Source of the DNA: Glycomyces algeriensis
GTDB lineage: Bacteria > Actinomycetota > Actinomycetes > Mycobacteriales > Micromonosporaceae
Length of the DNA: 64,000 bases
Direction of reading: 5' to 3'
NCBI RefSeq assembly: GCF_027622855.1
Contig: NZ_JAPZVR010000001.1
Coordinates: 638,864 to 702,863 of the forward strand
Notes under the pieces: generated by a model
What the model was told of the DNA's origin: nothing
What the model saw: the letters and a program-made list of their open reading frames with translations, nothing else
Databases searched by the model: none
Shown: positions 1 to 8,462 of the stretch, piece by piece
Position numbering within the stretch: the stretch's first letter is position 1
Layout: each line of letters begins with the position of its first letter
Translations under genes and position numbers: made by a program

Positions 1-24
1 AACGTCACCGGCTCGCTCACCTGA
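1..24 (+). CDS. 3' end of an upstream gene (partial)
   Basis: Frame 1 reads seven sense codons and then a TGA at 22-24. A perfect terminator hairpin follows 14 bases later. This is what the last codons of a plus-strand gene lying mostly left of the window would look like. Nothing can be said about its product. Confidence 0.4.
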   Translation, partial: NVTGSLT

Positions 25-38
25 CCTCGCGCACAGCC

Positions 39-66
39 GCGGCCCCGGGCACGTGCCCGGGGCCGC
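39..66 (+). terminator. Rho-independent-type hairpin
   Basis: A perfect 28 bp GC-rich palindrome (14 bp each side, no loop bases) is followed by a CT-rich run. It sits between the end of the upstream plus-strand frame and the 3' end of the minus-strand ArsR gene, so it may serve both strands. Confidence 0.6.
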
Positions 67-112
67 CTTCTCATTGCAGCGCAACGATTTTGGATGCGAG
101 AAACCTGGCGGC

Positions 113-445
113 TCAAGCCTCGACGTGCCCGAGCACCGCGTCGAGGAGCCCGGGGAAGGCCGCGTCGACCTCCTTGTGGCGCAGCGTGTTCATGCGGGAG
201 GTGCCGACGTAGCGCTGGTGGATGAGCCCGGCCTCGCGCAGCACGTTGAAGTGGTGGGTCGCGGTGGACTTGCTCACGGCGATGTCGAAGGTCCCGCAGG
301 CGCGGTCCTCCCCGGAGTCGTAGAGCTCGCGCAGGATGACGCGCCGCACCGGGTCCGCGAGGGCCTCGAGCACCTGCTGGAGCGGCACGTCGCCGACCTC
401 CGGGTGCGCGGGCGCCCGCCGCCGCTCCTGCTCCGCCGTTCCCAT
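113..445 (-). CDS. ArsR-family winged-helix transcriptional regulator
   Basis: A 110-residue single-domain DNA-binding protein of the ArsR/SmtB type. It has the typical core LADPVRRVILREL, then the recognition helix region SKSTATHHFNVLREAGLI and a short wing. The metal-binding ELCVC motif of arsenic sensors is absent, so the signal is probably not a metal. I chose the ATG at 445 because GGGGAGG precedes it closely; an in-frame ATG at 463 is the alternative. It is divergent from a quinone-oxidoreductase-type gene and shares a 39 bp palindrome with it. Inference: it represses that gene and itself. Confidence 0.88.
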   Translation of the reverse strand: MGTAEQERRRAPAHPEVGDVPLQQVLEALADPVRRVILRELYDSGEDRACGTFDIAVSKSTATHHFNVLREAGLIHQRYVGTSRMNTLRHKEVDAAFPGLLDAVLGHVEA

Positions 446-479
446 GTGACCTCCCCGGTTCATTGTTCGATCCCCATCG

Positions 480-518
480 AAGTATGATCATGATCGAACT
501 TCGATGATGATCGTACTT
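480..518. promoter_or_regulatory. 39 bp palindromic operator between arsR and the dehydrogenase
   Basis: The two 19-base arms around C499 match at 17 of 19 pairs; only 485/513 and 492/506 mismatch. The core TGATCGAA-C-TTCGATGA is AT-rich compared with its surroundings. It ends 20 bases before the dehydrogenase ATG and lies 35 bases before the regulator ATG at 445. This is the expected place and size for an ArsR dimer site, or two overlapping ones. Confidence 0.75.
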
Positions 519-538
519 TAGCGGTGAAGGAGCTGGAC

Positions 539-1531
539 ATGGCCAAGACGGTACGCTTCCACGAGTACGGCGGTCCCGACGTGCTCCGCGTCGAGGACGC
601 CCCGGTGGGCGAGCCCGGCCCGGGGGAGGCGCTGGTGCGGATCGAGGCCGTGGGCCTGAACCGCGCCGAGGCGCTGTTCCGCAGCGGCGTGTACATCGAG
701 CGGGCGCGCTCGTTCCCGGCCCGGCTCGGCGCCGAAGCCGCCGGCGTCATCGAGGCACTCGGCGACGATACCGCCGGTTTCCTTGCGGGCCAGGCGGTCA
801 GCGTCATCCCGACCTTCTCGATGAACGACTACGGGGTGTACGCCGAGCGCGCCGTCGTCCCGGTCGCCTCGCTCATCGCCCGGCCCGACTCGGTCGACGC
901 CGTCGAAGGCGCGGCCGTGTGGATGCCCTACCTCACGGCCTACGGCGCGCTGGCCCAGGTCGGCGGCATCCGGCCCGGGGACACCGCCGTGATCACCGCG
1001 GCCTCCAGCAGTGTGGGGCTCGCCGCGATCCAGATCGCGAACCGCCTTGGCGCCGTGCCGATCGCCACCACCCGTTCGCAGTCCAAGAAGGACGCGCTCC
1101 TCAAAGCCGGTGCGGCCGAAGTGGTCGTTACCGACGAGGAGGACGTGACGGCGCGGATCCTCGACCTCACGGGCGGGCGGGGCGCCGAGTTCGCCTTCGA
1201 CGCCGTCGCCGGTCCCGGCGTCACCGCGCTCGCGAAGGCCGTCGCGCCCGACGGGATCCTGTTCCTCTACGGCGCGCTCTCGGGTCAGCCGACGCCGTAC
1301 CCGGGCTTCGACCTCGGCATGCCCGCGCTGAACATGCGCACGTTCCTGGTGCACGAGACGACCCGGGACGCCGACCGGCTGCGCAGGGCCGCCGCGTTCA
1401 TCGCCTCGGGCCTGCGGGACGGCGCGTTCACGCCCACGGTCGACCGCGTGTTCGCCCTCGACGCCATCGCCGAGGCCCACCGCCACATGGAGGGCGGGGC
1501 CCAGTTCGGGAAGCTCGTCGCCGTCCCGTAG
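539..1531 (+). CDS. Zinc-free medium-chain dehydrogenase / quinone oxidoreductase
   Basis: A 330-residue member of the medium-chain dehydrogenase/reductase superfamily, quinone-oxidoreductase branch. The N-terminal GroES-like domain carries GEALVRIEAVGLNRAEAL. The NADPH-binding Rossmann motif is AASSSVGLAA near residues 154-163, and AFDAVAG follows. The catalytic-zinc cysteines of alcohol dehydrogenases are missing. It probably reduces quinones or conjugated carbonyls with NAD(P)H in the cytoplasm. The ATG at 539 is preceded by AAGGAG at 527-532; a GTG at 524 is less likely. The divergent ArsR gene and the shared palindrome suggest induction by a small electrophile. Confidence 0.88.
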   Translation: MAKTVRFHEYGGPDVLRVEDAPVGEPGPGEALVRIEAVGLNRAEALFRSGVYIERARSFPARLGAEAAGVIEALGDDTAGFLAGQAVSVIPTFSMNDYGVYAERAVVPVASLIARPDSVDAVEGAAVWMPYLTAYGALAQVGGIRPGDTAVITAASSSVGLAAIQIANRLGAVPIATTRSQSKKDALLKAGAAEVVVTDEEDVTARILDLTGGRGAEFAFDAVAGPGVTALAKAVAPDGILFLYGALSGQPTPYPGFDLGMPALNMRTFLVHETTRDADRLRRAAAFIASGLRDGAFTPTVDRVFALDAIAEAHRHMEGGAQFGKLVAVP

Positions 1532-1627
1532 GGATGTAACGGGAGAGTCCCGTGGGGGCGTAGCGAGAGTCCCGTGGGGACGTAGCGGAAGAGTCTGTGG
1601 GGACTTAGCGGTGAGTCCCGCAGGGGT
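1532..1627. repeat. Imperfect 22-24 bp tandem repeat between convergent genes
   Basis: About four degenerate copies of GTAGCGgAGAGTCCCGTGGGGAC fill the gap between the stop codons of the dehydrogenase and the LacI gene. The copies differ by single-base indels and substitutions. Each contains AGTCCC and GGGGAC, so neighbouring copies can pair (for example GGGACT with AGTCCC near 1600-1620). It could act as a bidirectional terminator. Confidence 0.65.
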
Positions 1628-2623
1628 CTAGCGGGTCGACTCGCGGACCTTGAGCTCGTATGGGGCGGTGTGGTCTTCCGGGGGCCGGCTCGGGTCCTCG
1701 AGGCGGGAGGCGATGAGCTCCACCGCCTTCTCGGCCATCCAGCGGTGGCCCGGTGCGACGGTGGTCAGCGAAGGGGTGAGGAACTCGCAGACGGAGATGT
1801 CGTCGAAGCCGACCACGCGCACGTCCTCGGGGCAGCGCATGCCGAGGTCGGCGAGGCCGCGCATGACGCCGATCGCCACGGAGTCGGTGATCGCGACGAC
1901 GCCGTCGAACTCGACGCCCGCCTCGTGGAGGTCGTGCACCGCCCGGCGGCCGGTCTCCTGGCCCATGCCCGAGAGGCACACCAGCGCCGGGTCGACGGGG
2001 ATTCCGGCCGCCTTCAACGCCTCCGTGTAGCCCCGGTAGCGGCGCGAGCCCACGTGCACGCCTTCGAGGCTCCACCCGGTCACATTGGCGATCCTGGTGC
2101 AGCCGCGCTCGATGAGGTGCTCGGTGGCCGCGCGCGACCCGGCCTCGTTGTTCATGCCCACATGGTCGATGGCCTGCCCGTAGTCCCGTTCGCCGAGCAT
2201 CACGATGGGGAAGTCGGCCCACGCGTGGGCCTGCTCCCGCGGGTCGAGGATCACCGCACTGATGATGAGCCCGTCGAACTGCAGCCGGTGCGACTGCGAG
2301 ATCGCCTCGGCCTCGCCCTCGGCGGCCGCCCCGGTCTGCTCGATGGCCACGTGGAAGCCCTTGGCGGCGGCCGCGGCGATCACGTGTTCGCCGAGCACCC
2401 CGAAGTACGGCTGGTCGACGCCGGGCACGGCGAGGCCGATGACCCCGGTGCGGCCGGCCTTGAGCGTGCGGGCGTTGACATTGAGGCGGTAACCGGACTG
2501 CTGGACGGCTTCGAGCACGCGCCGGCGCACGGGGTCGCTCACCCCGGGCCGGTTGTTGACCACATTGGACACCGTCATCTTCGACACCCCGGCCAGCCGC
2601 GCCACGTCGCTCATCGTCACCAT
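1628..2623 (-). CDS. LacI-family transcriptional regulator of the arabinofuranosidase operon
   Basis: A 331-residue LacI/GalR-type repressor. The N-terminal helix-turn-helix and hinge read DVARLAGVSKMTVSNVVNNR at residues 5-24. A periplasmic-binding-protein-like ligand domain follows, with the conserved VRVVGFDDISVCEFLTPSLT near the C-terminus. It lies 36 bases downstream of the second GH51 gene on the same strand, so it is probably the last gene of that operon. A LacI-type operator-like palindrome sits in the operon promoter at 6573-6586. Inference: it senses arabinose or an arabino-oligosaccharide and represses the operon, including itself. Confidence 0.9.
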   Translation of the reverse strand: MVTMSDVARLAGVSKMTVSNVVNNRPGVSDPVRRRVLEAVQQSGYRLNVNARTLKAGRTGVIGLAVPGVDQPYFGVLGEHVIAAAAAKGFHVAIEQTGAAAEGEAEAISQSHRLQFDGLIISAVILDPREQAHAWADFPIVMLGERDYGQAIDHVGMNNEAGSRAATEHLIERGCTRIANVTGWSLEGVHVGSRRYRGYTEALKAAGIPVDPALVCLSGMGQETGRRAVHDLHEAGVEFDGVVAITDSVAIGVMRGLADLGMRCPEDVRVVGFDDISVCEFLTPSLTTVAPGHRWMAEKAVELIASRLEDPSRPPEDHTAPYELKVRESTR

Positions 2624-2659
2624 CGGTTACCGCCTCTCATGTCGCCGCCTATCTTCCCA

Positions 2660-5009
2660 TCATCCGAGCGGCCGCACGACGGCCGTCGCGAACGACCACG
2701 GGGGCAGCTCCAGGTCGAAGCCGCCGTCGCCCTCCACACGGGAGTCCGCCGGGGTCACCGGCGAGGCCTCGTGCGGGCGCCCTTCGTCGGGGCCGGCGCC
2801 CGCCAGGAGCCGCACGTCGGCGGCGACCGGGCCGGTGCCGTCCGGCACCGCCACCGCGGCCGTGCGCGCGGTCGCGGTGGCGTTGACCAGCCGCACCACG
2901 TACTCGCCAGTGCCGTTCGAAAGCGGGTCGCGGGAGAGCACCCCGGCGACGACCCGCTGCTCAGGACGGAGGTCCTGCTCGTAGTCGTGCCGCAGCTCCC
3001 CGTCGACCCAGACCTGGACGCGCGGGCCGTCGAGGCGGATGCGCACCCGCAACGGCTCGCCGGTCCGGATGCCCCGCCACGGGAGCGGGCCGTCGTCGTT
3101 CTCGCCGATCCCGTCGTCGCTGCGGGCCACCGCGGTGGACTTGTTCTGCCAGCCGCCGATGTTCACCGCCAGGTGGCTCTGGGGCGCTTCGGGACCGAGG
3201 ACGACGGTGAAGCCCTCGATGCCGTCCTGCTGGACCGCCTCGAACTCCAGCTCTGCGGCGCCCGGGTCGATGCCGCCGAGGAGCACGCCCTCGCCGTCGG
3301 CGCGGGTGATCACGTCGGGCAGCCGGTGCCCGTCGAGCCGCACATCGGTGAAGGCGACGGTGGCGCGGTCGGAGCGCAGCAGCGCCCGGCCCTGCCTCGG
3401 CAGCACCACCGGAACCGGCTGCACGCCTTCGAGTTCCACCGCGTGCACGCGCGTCCCGCGCTCGGAGCCGAACATCTGCTGCACGTGGTAGGACGCGCTC
3501 GGCAGGACCTCGTCGGCGTTGAAGTAGATGAGGTCCGGCGTCCACTGCGTGTGCCCCGCCCGCGCCAGCAGCGGCGCGTACGAGGCCAGCCTGACCACCT
3601 CGGGGCGGCGCTCGAGGCCGATCATGTACGCCGCCTCGGCCAGCGCCGAGCGCACGGTGTTCGATCGCGCCGCGTACTCGCCGATGTAGACCTTCGCCTC
3701 GTCCGGGTCGTAGGCCTGGTACCGGTCGATGTTCTGGTGGAACCAGCGGGGGATCTGGTAGCCGTGCTCGTCGACCATCGGGGTGCCGCGCTCGCGCGCG
3801 TACGCCCATCCGGCCTCGTAGTCGGGCCCGAACGGCTGGGGACCGGAGGTGCCGATGACCGTGATCTCCGGGTGCGCCGCGCGGACGGCGTCCTCGATGC
3901 GCGCGTAGCGGTCCCGGAAGTCGTCGGTGATCTGGTCCTCGTTGCCGATGCCGAGGTAGCGCACCCCGAACGGCTCGGGGTGGCCGAGCTCGGCCCGCTT
4001 CGCGCCCCAGGGAGTGTCGGTGCCGCCGTTGGCGAACTCGACGAGGTCGAGCACGTCCTGGATGTAGTCGTCCATGTCGGACTCGGGGATCGGGTGCGGA
4101 CCGCCGGGGGAGTTCTGGCAGCACACGCCCGCCGCGACGATCGGGACCGGCGTCGCGCCGGTCGCCAGGCACAGCTCGAAGTACTCGACGTACCCGATCT
4201 GGCGCGACTGGTGGTAGCCCCAGACGTTGCGGATCTGCTCGCGCTCGTGGCGCGGCCCGATCGTGCGCTTCCAGTGGTACATGTTGTCGAGCCCGTACCC
4301 GTGGGCGAGGCACCCGCCGGGGAAGCGGATGAAGCTGGGCTTCAGGTCCTGCAGCGCCGCAAGGAGGTCAGGCCGGAAGGTCAGCGGCTCGCCGTCGGTC
4401 CCTATGGGCCGCAAGGAGACCGCGTCGACGTCGACGGTCGCGCCCGCCGGGACGGCGAGGCGCAGCTCGCCGCGGCCGACGGCCGCGGCCTCCAGGTCGA
4501 GCTCCACGCGCTGCCAACCGCCCGCCTCGACGGCGAGGTCGCCGACTGCCGCGCCGCCGCTCGCCTGCACCTCGATGGCGGTCGGCGCGTCGGTACGGGC
4601 GAACAGCGACAGGCGCATCCGCCCTCCTGCGCTCGCTCGCACGCCGTCCCAGCCGCCGTTCGCGATCGCGGCCGGGCCGGTCAGGCGCGCATAGTGCTCG
4701 TTGTTCGGGTGGAGCGGCGCTTCGGTGCGGACCTCGACCACGCCCGTGGTCGTCCAGCCGGTGAGCGCGTGCCAGCCCTCCCGGTCGGCCTCGTTGAACT
4801 CGAAGTCGCCGTTGCGGACCAGTTCGGCGTTGAGTCCGCCGTCGAGGGCGTCGTTCAGATCCTCGATGAACAGGCCCCACAGGTCGGGGGCCGCGGGGGG
4901 GGGCCGGGGGGGCGCGCCGGGGGGGGGGGGGGGGGCGCCCGCGGGGGGGGGGGCCCGGGGGGGGCTCGGCGCCAGGGGCGCCGACGCGGACGGTGAAGCG
5001 CTCGCTCAC
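2660..5009 (-). CDS. GH51 alpha-L-arabinofuranosidase, large form, frame broken in a homopolymer tract
   Basis: The intact frame from 4741 down encodes 693 residues with the GH51 core: [14 protein letters not shown], the acid/base Glu in GIGNEDQ (about residue 268 of that frame) and the nucleophile Glu in YIGEYAAR (about 355). A jelly-roll-like C-terminal region follows. The same frame stays open upstream of 4741 and reads [20 protein letters not shown], the true family N-terminus. The likely start is GTG 5009, overlapping the previous stop as GTGA, but it is one base out of frame with the rest. The shift falls in the G-run tract 4887-4965, so a sequence error is the simplest cause. No signal peptide is seen; it should act inside the cell on arabino-oligosaccharides. 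Confidence 0.82.
4887..4965. other. Extreme G homopolymer tract, probable sequence error
   Basis: Runs of 17, 11 and 8 G (4919-4935, 4943-4953, 4957-4964) are separated by a few C. They sit inside the N-terminal coding region of a GH51 enzyme, which they would turn into poly-proline/arginine, and they shift its frame by one base. Similar tracts occur at 12211-12256 and 56829-56847. Confidence 0.8.
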
Positions 5010-6535
5010 GCGAGGGCGCCAGCAACGGTGACGAAGGAGTGCGCGGGCAGGTGCACGCGCAGCTTCGAGCCGTCGAGCGTCACGCCGTCGTGCTTCTGCG
5101 GCGCAACGGCCTCCAGCTGCTCCGGCGTGTTGTGGCTCTGCAGCGTGTCGGCGGTGAGGATCAGCGACTCGAGGTCGCCGAGGCCGCCGCCGCGCAGGTC
5201 GATCTCGACGTCCTGCGCCGCACCAGCGTCCAGGTTGGACAGCGAGACGAGCAGGCGGCCGTCCTTGCGGGAGGCCGAGACCGAGACCGTGGCCAGTTCC
5301 TTGCCGTCGACCTCGCGGGTGGGGACGCCCGCCGGGGTGTCCACGCGCAGCGACGCGGCGTCCTGGTGGCCCTTGTTCATCTGGAACACGTGGTAGGTCG
5401 GCGTCAGCACCAGCGCGCCCGAGTCGGGGTCGGTGAGGATCATCGCCTGCAGCACGTTCACCGTCTGCGCGATGTTCGCCATGATGAGGCGGTCGGCGTG
5501 CTTGTGGAAGATGTCGAAGTGGAGGCTCGCCACGAGCGCGTCGCGCATCGTGTTCTGCTGGTACAGGAACCCGGGGTTGGTGCCGGGCTCGACGTTCCAC
5601 CACGTGCCCCACTCGTCCATGACGATCCCGATCTCCTTCTTCGGGTCGTACAGGTCCATGACGTTGGCGTGGCCGGTGAGCAGTTCGTCGGTGCGGTTGG
5701 CCTTGAGCATCGTCGTGTAGTACTCGTCGTCGGTGAAGACGGTCGCCGCGCCCTTGTCGTTCCAGTCGCCCGCGATCGTGTAGTAGTGGATCGAGAGGGC
5801 CTGGTAGAGCGGGCGCTCGACGCGCTGGCAGCCGAGGTGGCTCAGCTGCTTCATGAGGGTCTCGGTCCAGCCGTAGTCGGCGTCGGCGGCACCGGCGGCG
5901 ATGCGGTAGAGCTTGTTGTCGCCGTAATTGCGGCAGTAGGTGGCGTACTTGCGGGCGTCCATCGCGTACTGCTCGGCGGTCATGTTGCCGCCGCAGCCCC
6001 AGGTCTCGTTGCCCAGGCCCCAGAACTTGACCTTCCAGGGCTCCTCGCGGCCGTTCTGCTTGCGCAGGCGCGCCATCGGCGAGTCGCCCTCGCGGGTGAT
6101 GTACTCGACCCACTCGCTCATCTCGCGGACGGTGCCGGAGCCGACGTTGCCGGAGATGTACGGTTCGGTCTCCAGGAGCTCGCACAGGTCCATGAACTCG
6201 TGGGTGCCGAAGTGGTTGTTCTCCTCGACGCCGCCCCAGTGGGTGTTGACCATGACGGCGCGGTCCTCCTTGGGGCCGATGCCGTCCATCCAGTGGTACT
6301 CGTCGGCGAAGCAGCCGCCGGGCCAGCGCAGGTTGGGGATGTCGAGGGCGCGGAGGGCCTCGACGACGTCGAGGCGGATGCCGCGCACGTTGGGGATGTC
6401 GGAGTCCTCGCCGACATAGAAGCCGCCGTAGATGCAGCGTCCCAGGTGCTCGGCGAAGTGGCCGTACACGTGCTTGCTGATCTTGGGGCCTTCGATGTCG
6501 ACGTTGATGACGGCGGACACGGCGTCGGTGCTCAT
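5006..6535 (-). CDS. abfA: Intracellular alpha-L-arabinofuranosidase, GH51
   Basis: A 509-residue enzyme of the usual length for bacterial AbfA. It hydrolyses terminal alpha-L-arabinofuranosyl groups of arabinoxylan or arabinan oligosaccharides. The fold landmarks are clear: [13 protein letters not shown] near residue 27, [14 protein letters not shown] near 69, the acid/base Glu177 in [12 protein letters not shown], and the nucleophile Glu308 in [11 protein letters not shown] beta-sandwich C-terminal domain completes it. There is no signal peptide. It is the first gene of a three-gene operon with a second GH51 enzyme (GTGA overlap) and a LacI regulator. Confidence 0.95.
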   Translation of the reverse strand: MSTDAVSAVINVDIEGPKISKHVYGHFAEHLGRCIYGGFYVGEDSDIPNVRGIRLDVVEALRALDIPNLRWPGGCFADEYHWMDGIGPKEDRAVMVNTHWGGVEENNHFGTHEFMDLCELLETEPYISGNVGSGTVREMSEWVEYITREGDSPMARLRKQNGREEPWKVKFWGLGNETWGCGGNMTAEQYAMDARKYATYCRNYGDNKLYRIAAGAADADYGWTETLMKQLSHLGCQRVERPLYQALSIHYYTIAGDWNDKGAATVFTDDEYYTTMLKANRTDELLTGHANVMDLYDPKKEIGIVMDEWGTWWNVEPGTNPGFLYQQNTMRDALVASLHFDIFHKHADRLIMANIAQTVNVLQAMILTDPDSGALVLTPTYHVFQMNKGHQDAASLRVDTPAGVPTREVDGKELATVSVSASRKDGRLLVSLSNLDAGAAQDVEIDLRGGGLGDLESLILTADTLQSHNTPEQLEAVAPQKHDGVTLDGSKLRVHLPAHSFVTVAGALA

Positions 6536-6572
6536 GGGGTGCCTTCCTGGCGAATGGACCGGTGTACGGGAT

Positions 6573-6586
6573 CTTTATCGGTAAAG
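6573..6586. promoter_or_regulatory. LacI-type operator in the arabinofuranosidase promoter
   Basis: CTTTATCGGTAAAG is a 14 bp near-palindrome (10 of 14 positions symmetric) with the central CG step typical of LacI-family operators. It lies just downstream of the predicted -10 box of the minus-strand promoter, where a bound repressor would block transcription. Confidence 0.6.
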
Positions 6587-6594
6587 CGCGGTTC

Positions 6595-6625
6595 ACTCTA
6601 CCCGGTCGCACACCCGCCGTGTCAA
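6595..6625 (-). promoter_or_regulatory. Promoter of the abfA operon
   Basis: On the minus strand a perfect -35 TTGACA (6620-6625) is followed by TAGAGT (6595-6600). The spacer is 19 bases, longer than ideal; shifting the -10 to GTAGAG gives 18. The start of abfA is 60 bases downstream. Confidence 0.55.
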
Positions 6626-6702
6626 TACCGCCGCGCACCTGAATCCTCAGCGTCCCGCGCAATGAGCACCAGCCGACACCCATGGACACCAGAGGGGTTT
6701 CT

Positions 6703-7359
6703 GTGATTCCATGCGGCATGGCCCCTCTCATGGAATTCCTCTACTTCCCCCTGTTCACGATCGCCGGAGTCCCCACCACCCTCGCCGAAGGCCTCGCCTT
6801 CGTCACGGGGGCGCTGTGCGTCTGGCTCGTCGCCCGCCAGCACCTCGCCAACTGGGGCATCGGCATCGCGAACTGCCTGCTCTTCATCCTGATCTTCACC
6901 GACAGCGGCCTCTACGCCGACGCCGGACTCCAGCTCGTCTTCATCGCCCTCGGCGTCTACGGCTGGTGGAACTGGGTGCAAGGCGGCGGCCGCGCCGACA
7001 CCCTGCCGGTGAGCCGCACCGGCCGCATGGAGTGGCTCGCCCTCGCCGGCGCCGGGCTCGTCGGACTCACCGGCATCACGCTGCTCCTGAGCGCCGCCAC
7101 CGACTCGAACGTGCCCTTCTGGGACGCCCTCACCACCGTGCTCTCGCTCCTGGCCACCTACGGCCAGTGCCGCAAGCGCGTCGAATCCTGGTACCTGTGG
7201 ATCGCGGCCGACATCGTGTACGTCCCGCTCTACGCGTACAAGGGCCTCTACCTCACCTCGATCCTCTACATCGGATTCATGGCGCTGTGCGTCATCGGCC
7301 TCCGCAACTGGAGGAAGGACCTCGCCGCCCAGGCCGAACCGGTGGGAGCCGCGGCATGA
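6703..7359 (+). CDS. pnuC: PnuC-type nicotinamide riboside transporter
   Basis: About 218 residues with seven or so hydrophobic segments. It carries the PnuC signatures WGIGIANCLLFILIF, YADAGLQLVFIALGVYGWWNW and the C-terminal WYLWIAADIVYVPLYAYKGL. PnuC proteins let nicotinamide riboside enter by facilitated diffusion, driven by phosphorylation inside the cell. The stop codon overlaps the start of a NadR-like enzyme (ATGA), so import and phosphorylation are coupled in translation. GTG 6703 is 5 bases after GAGGGG; ATG 6718 is an alternative start. Confidence 0.88.
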   Translation: MIPCGMAPLMEFLYFPLFTIAGVPTTLAEGLAFVTGALCVWLVARQHLANWGIGIANCLLFILIFTDSGLYADAGLQLVFIALGVYGWWNWVQGGGRADTLPVSRTGRMEWLALAGAGLVGLTGITLLLSAATDSNVPFWDALTTVLSLLATYGQCRKRVESWYLWIAADIVYVPLYAYKGLYLTSILYIGFMALCVIGLRNWRKDLAAQAEPVGAAA

Positions 7360-8435
7360 CGAAACCCGACCACGGCCTGGTCCTCGGCAAGTTCTACCCG
7401 CCGCACGCCGGCCACCACCACCTGATCCGCACCGCCCGGGCCGGATGCGAACGCCTCACCGTGCTCGTCTCCCACGCCACCGTCGAGAACATCCCGCTCG
7501 CGACCCGCATGGCCTGGCTCCAGGAGGCCCACCCGGACGCGCGCGTCATCGGCACCGTCGACGACGTCCACATGGACCTCCACGACGAGGCGATCTGGCA
7601 GGCCCACGTCGACATCTTCAAAGCGGCCGTGCCCGAGCGGATCGACGCGCTCTTCACCTCCGAGTCCTACGGCCCGGAACTGGCCCGCCGCCTCGGCGCC
7701 GCCCACGTCGAAGTCGACCAGGACCGCGGCGCGTTCCCCATCTCCGGCACCAAGGTCCGGGCCGACCCGGCCGGGAGCTGGGACTACCTCGAAGGCCCCG
7801 TCAGGGCCGGCCTCGCCCTGCGCGTCGTCGCCCTCGGCGCCGAATCCACCGGCACGACCACCATCGCCGAGGCGCTGGCGGACCACTACCGGGGGCGCGG
7901 CGGCGTCTGGTCCCTCACGCAGTGCGCGGGGGAGTACGGGCGCACGTTCAGCGAGGAGCGGCTGCTCGCCCTGCAGGCCGAGCGCCCGGACGCGACCTGG
8001 GCCGACGTCCGGTTCGCGACCGAGGACTTCCCGGTGATCGCCGAGCGGCAGCTCGAACTCGAGGAGCGGGCGGTGCGCATCGGCGGGCCGGTCCTGTTCT
8101 GCGACACGGACGCCTTCGCGACGGGCATCTGGCACGAGCGCTACATGGGCGGGCGCAACCCGGCGATCGACGAGGTCGCGGACCGGGTCGCGCACGACCT
8201 CTACCTGCTCACCGACCACGAGGGCGTCCCGTTCGAGGACGACGGCCTCCGCTCGGACGAGCACCTGCGCCCGTGGATGACCGCCCGCTTCGCGGCGGAG
8301 CTGGAGCGCACCGGCCGCCGCTACGTGACACTCCGAGGGCCGCACGAGCAGCGCCTCAAGCACGCGGTCGAGGCCGTCGACGCCCTCATCGAGGGCGGCT
8401 GGCGGTTCACGCAGCCGCTCCCCGAGTACCGCTGA
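7356..8435 (+). CDS. nadR: NadR-like NMN adenylyltransferase / ribosylnicotinamide kinase
   Basis: 359 residues in two domains. The N-terminal adenylyltransferase has GKFYPPHAGHHHL (nucleotide-binding HAGH, residues 17-20) and FPISGTKVR (about 128-135). The C-terminal half resembles the ribosylnicotinamide kinase domain: the phosphate-loop position reads GAESTGTTT (161-169), then LFCDTDAFATGIWHERY. The usual P-loop lysine is replaced by threonine; I believe other actinobacterial NadR-like proteins share this. There is no N-terminal repressor domain. With PnuC it should convert imported nicotinamide riboside to NMN and NAD. Confidence 0.85.
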   Translation: MTKPDHGLVLGKFYPPHAGHHHLIRTARAGCERLTVLVSHATVENIPLATRMAWLQEAHPDARVIGTVDDVHMDLHDEAIWQAHVDIFKAAVPERIDALFTSESYGPELARRLGAAHVEVDQDRGAFPISGTKVRADPAGSWDYLEGPVRAGLALRVVALGAESTGTTTIAEALADHYRGRGGVWSLTQCAGEYGRTFSEERLLALQAERPDATWADVRFATEDFPVIAERQLELEERAVRIGGPVLFCDTDAFATGIWHERYMGGRNPAIDEVADRVAHDLYLLTDHEGVPFEDDGLRSDEHLRPWMTARFAAELERTGRRYVTLRGPHEQRLKHAVEAVDALIEGGWRFTQPLPEYR

Positions 8436-8462
8436 ACGGCGCGCGGGGAGCGGCTTCCCGCG

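Noticed and set aside
1670-4996. A plus-strand open frame of 1108 codons antisense to the LacI and GH51 genes
   Set aside because: Its sequence is a low-complexity mix of Arg, Gly, Val, Asp and His typical of the mirror frame of GC-rich genes. The minus strand holds enzymes with intact catalytic motifs.
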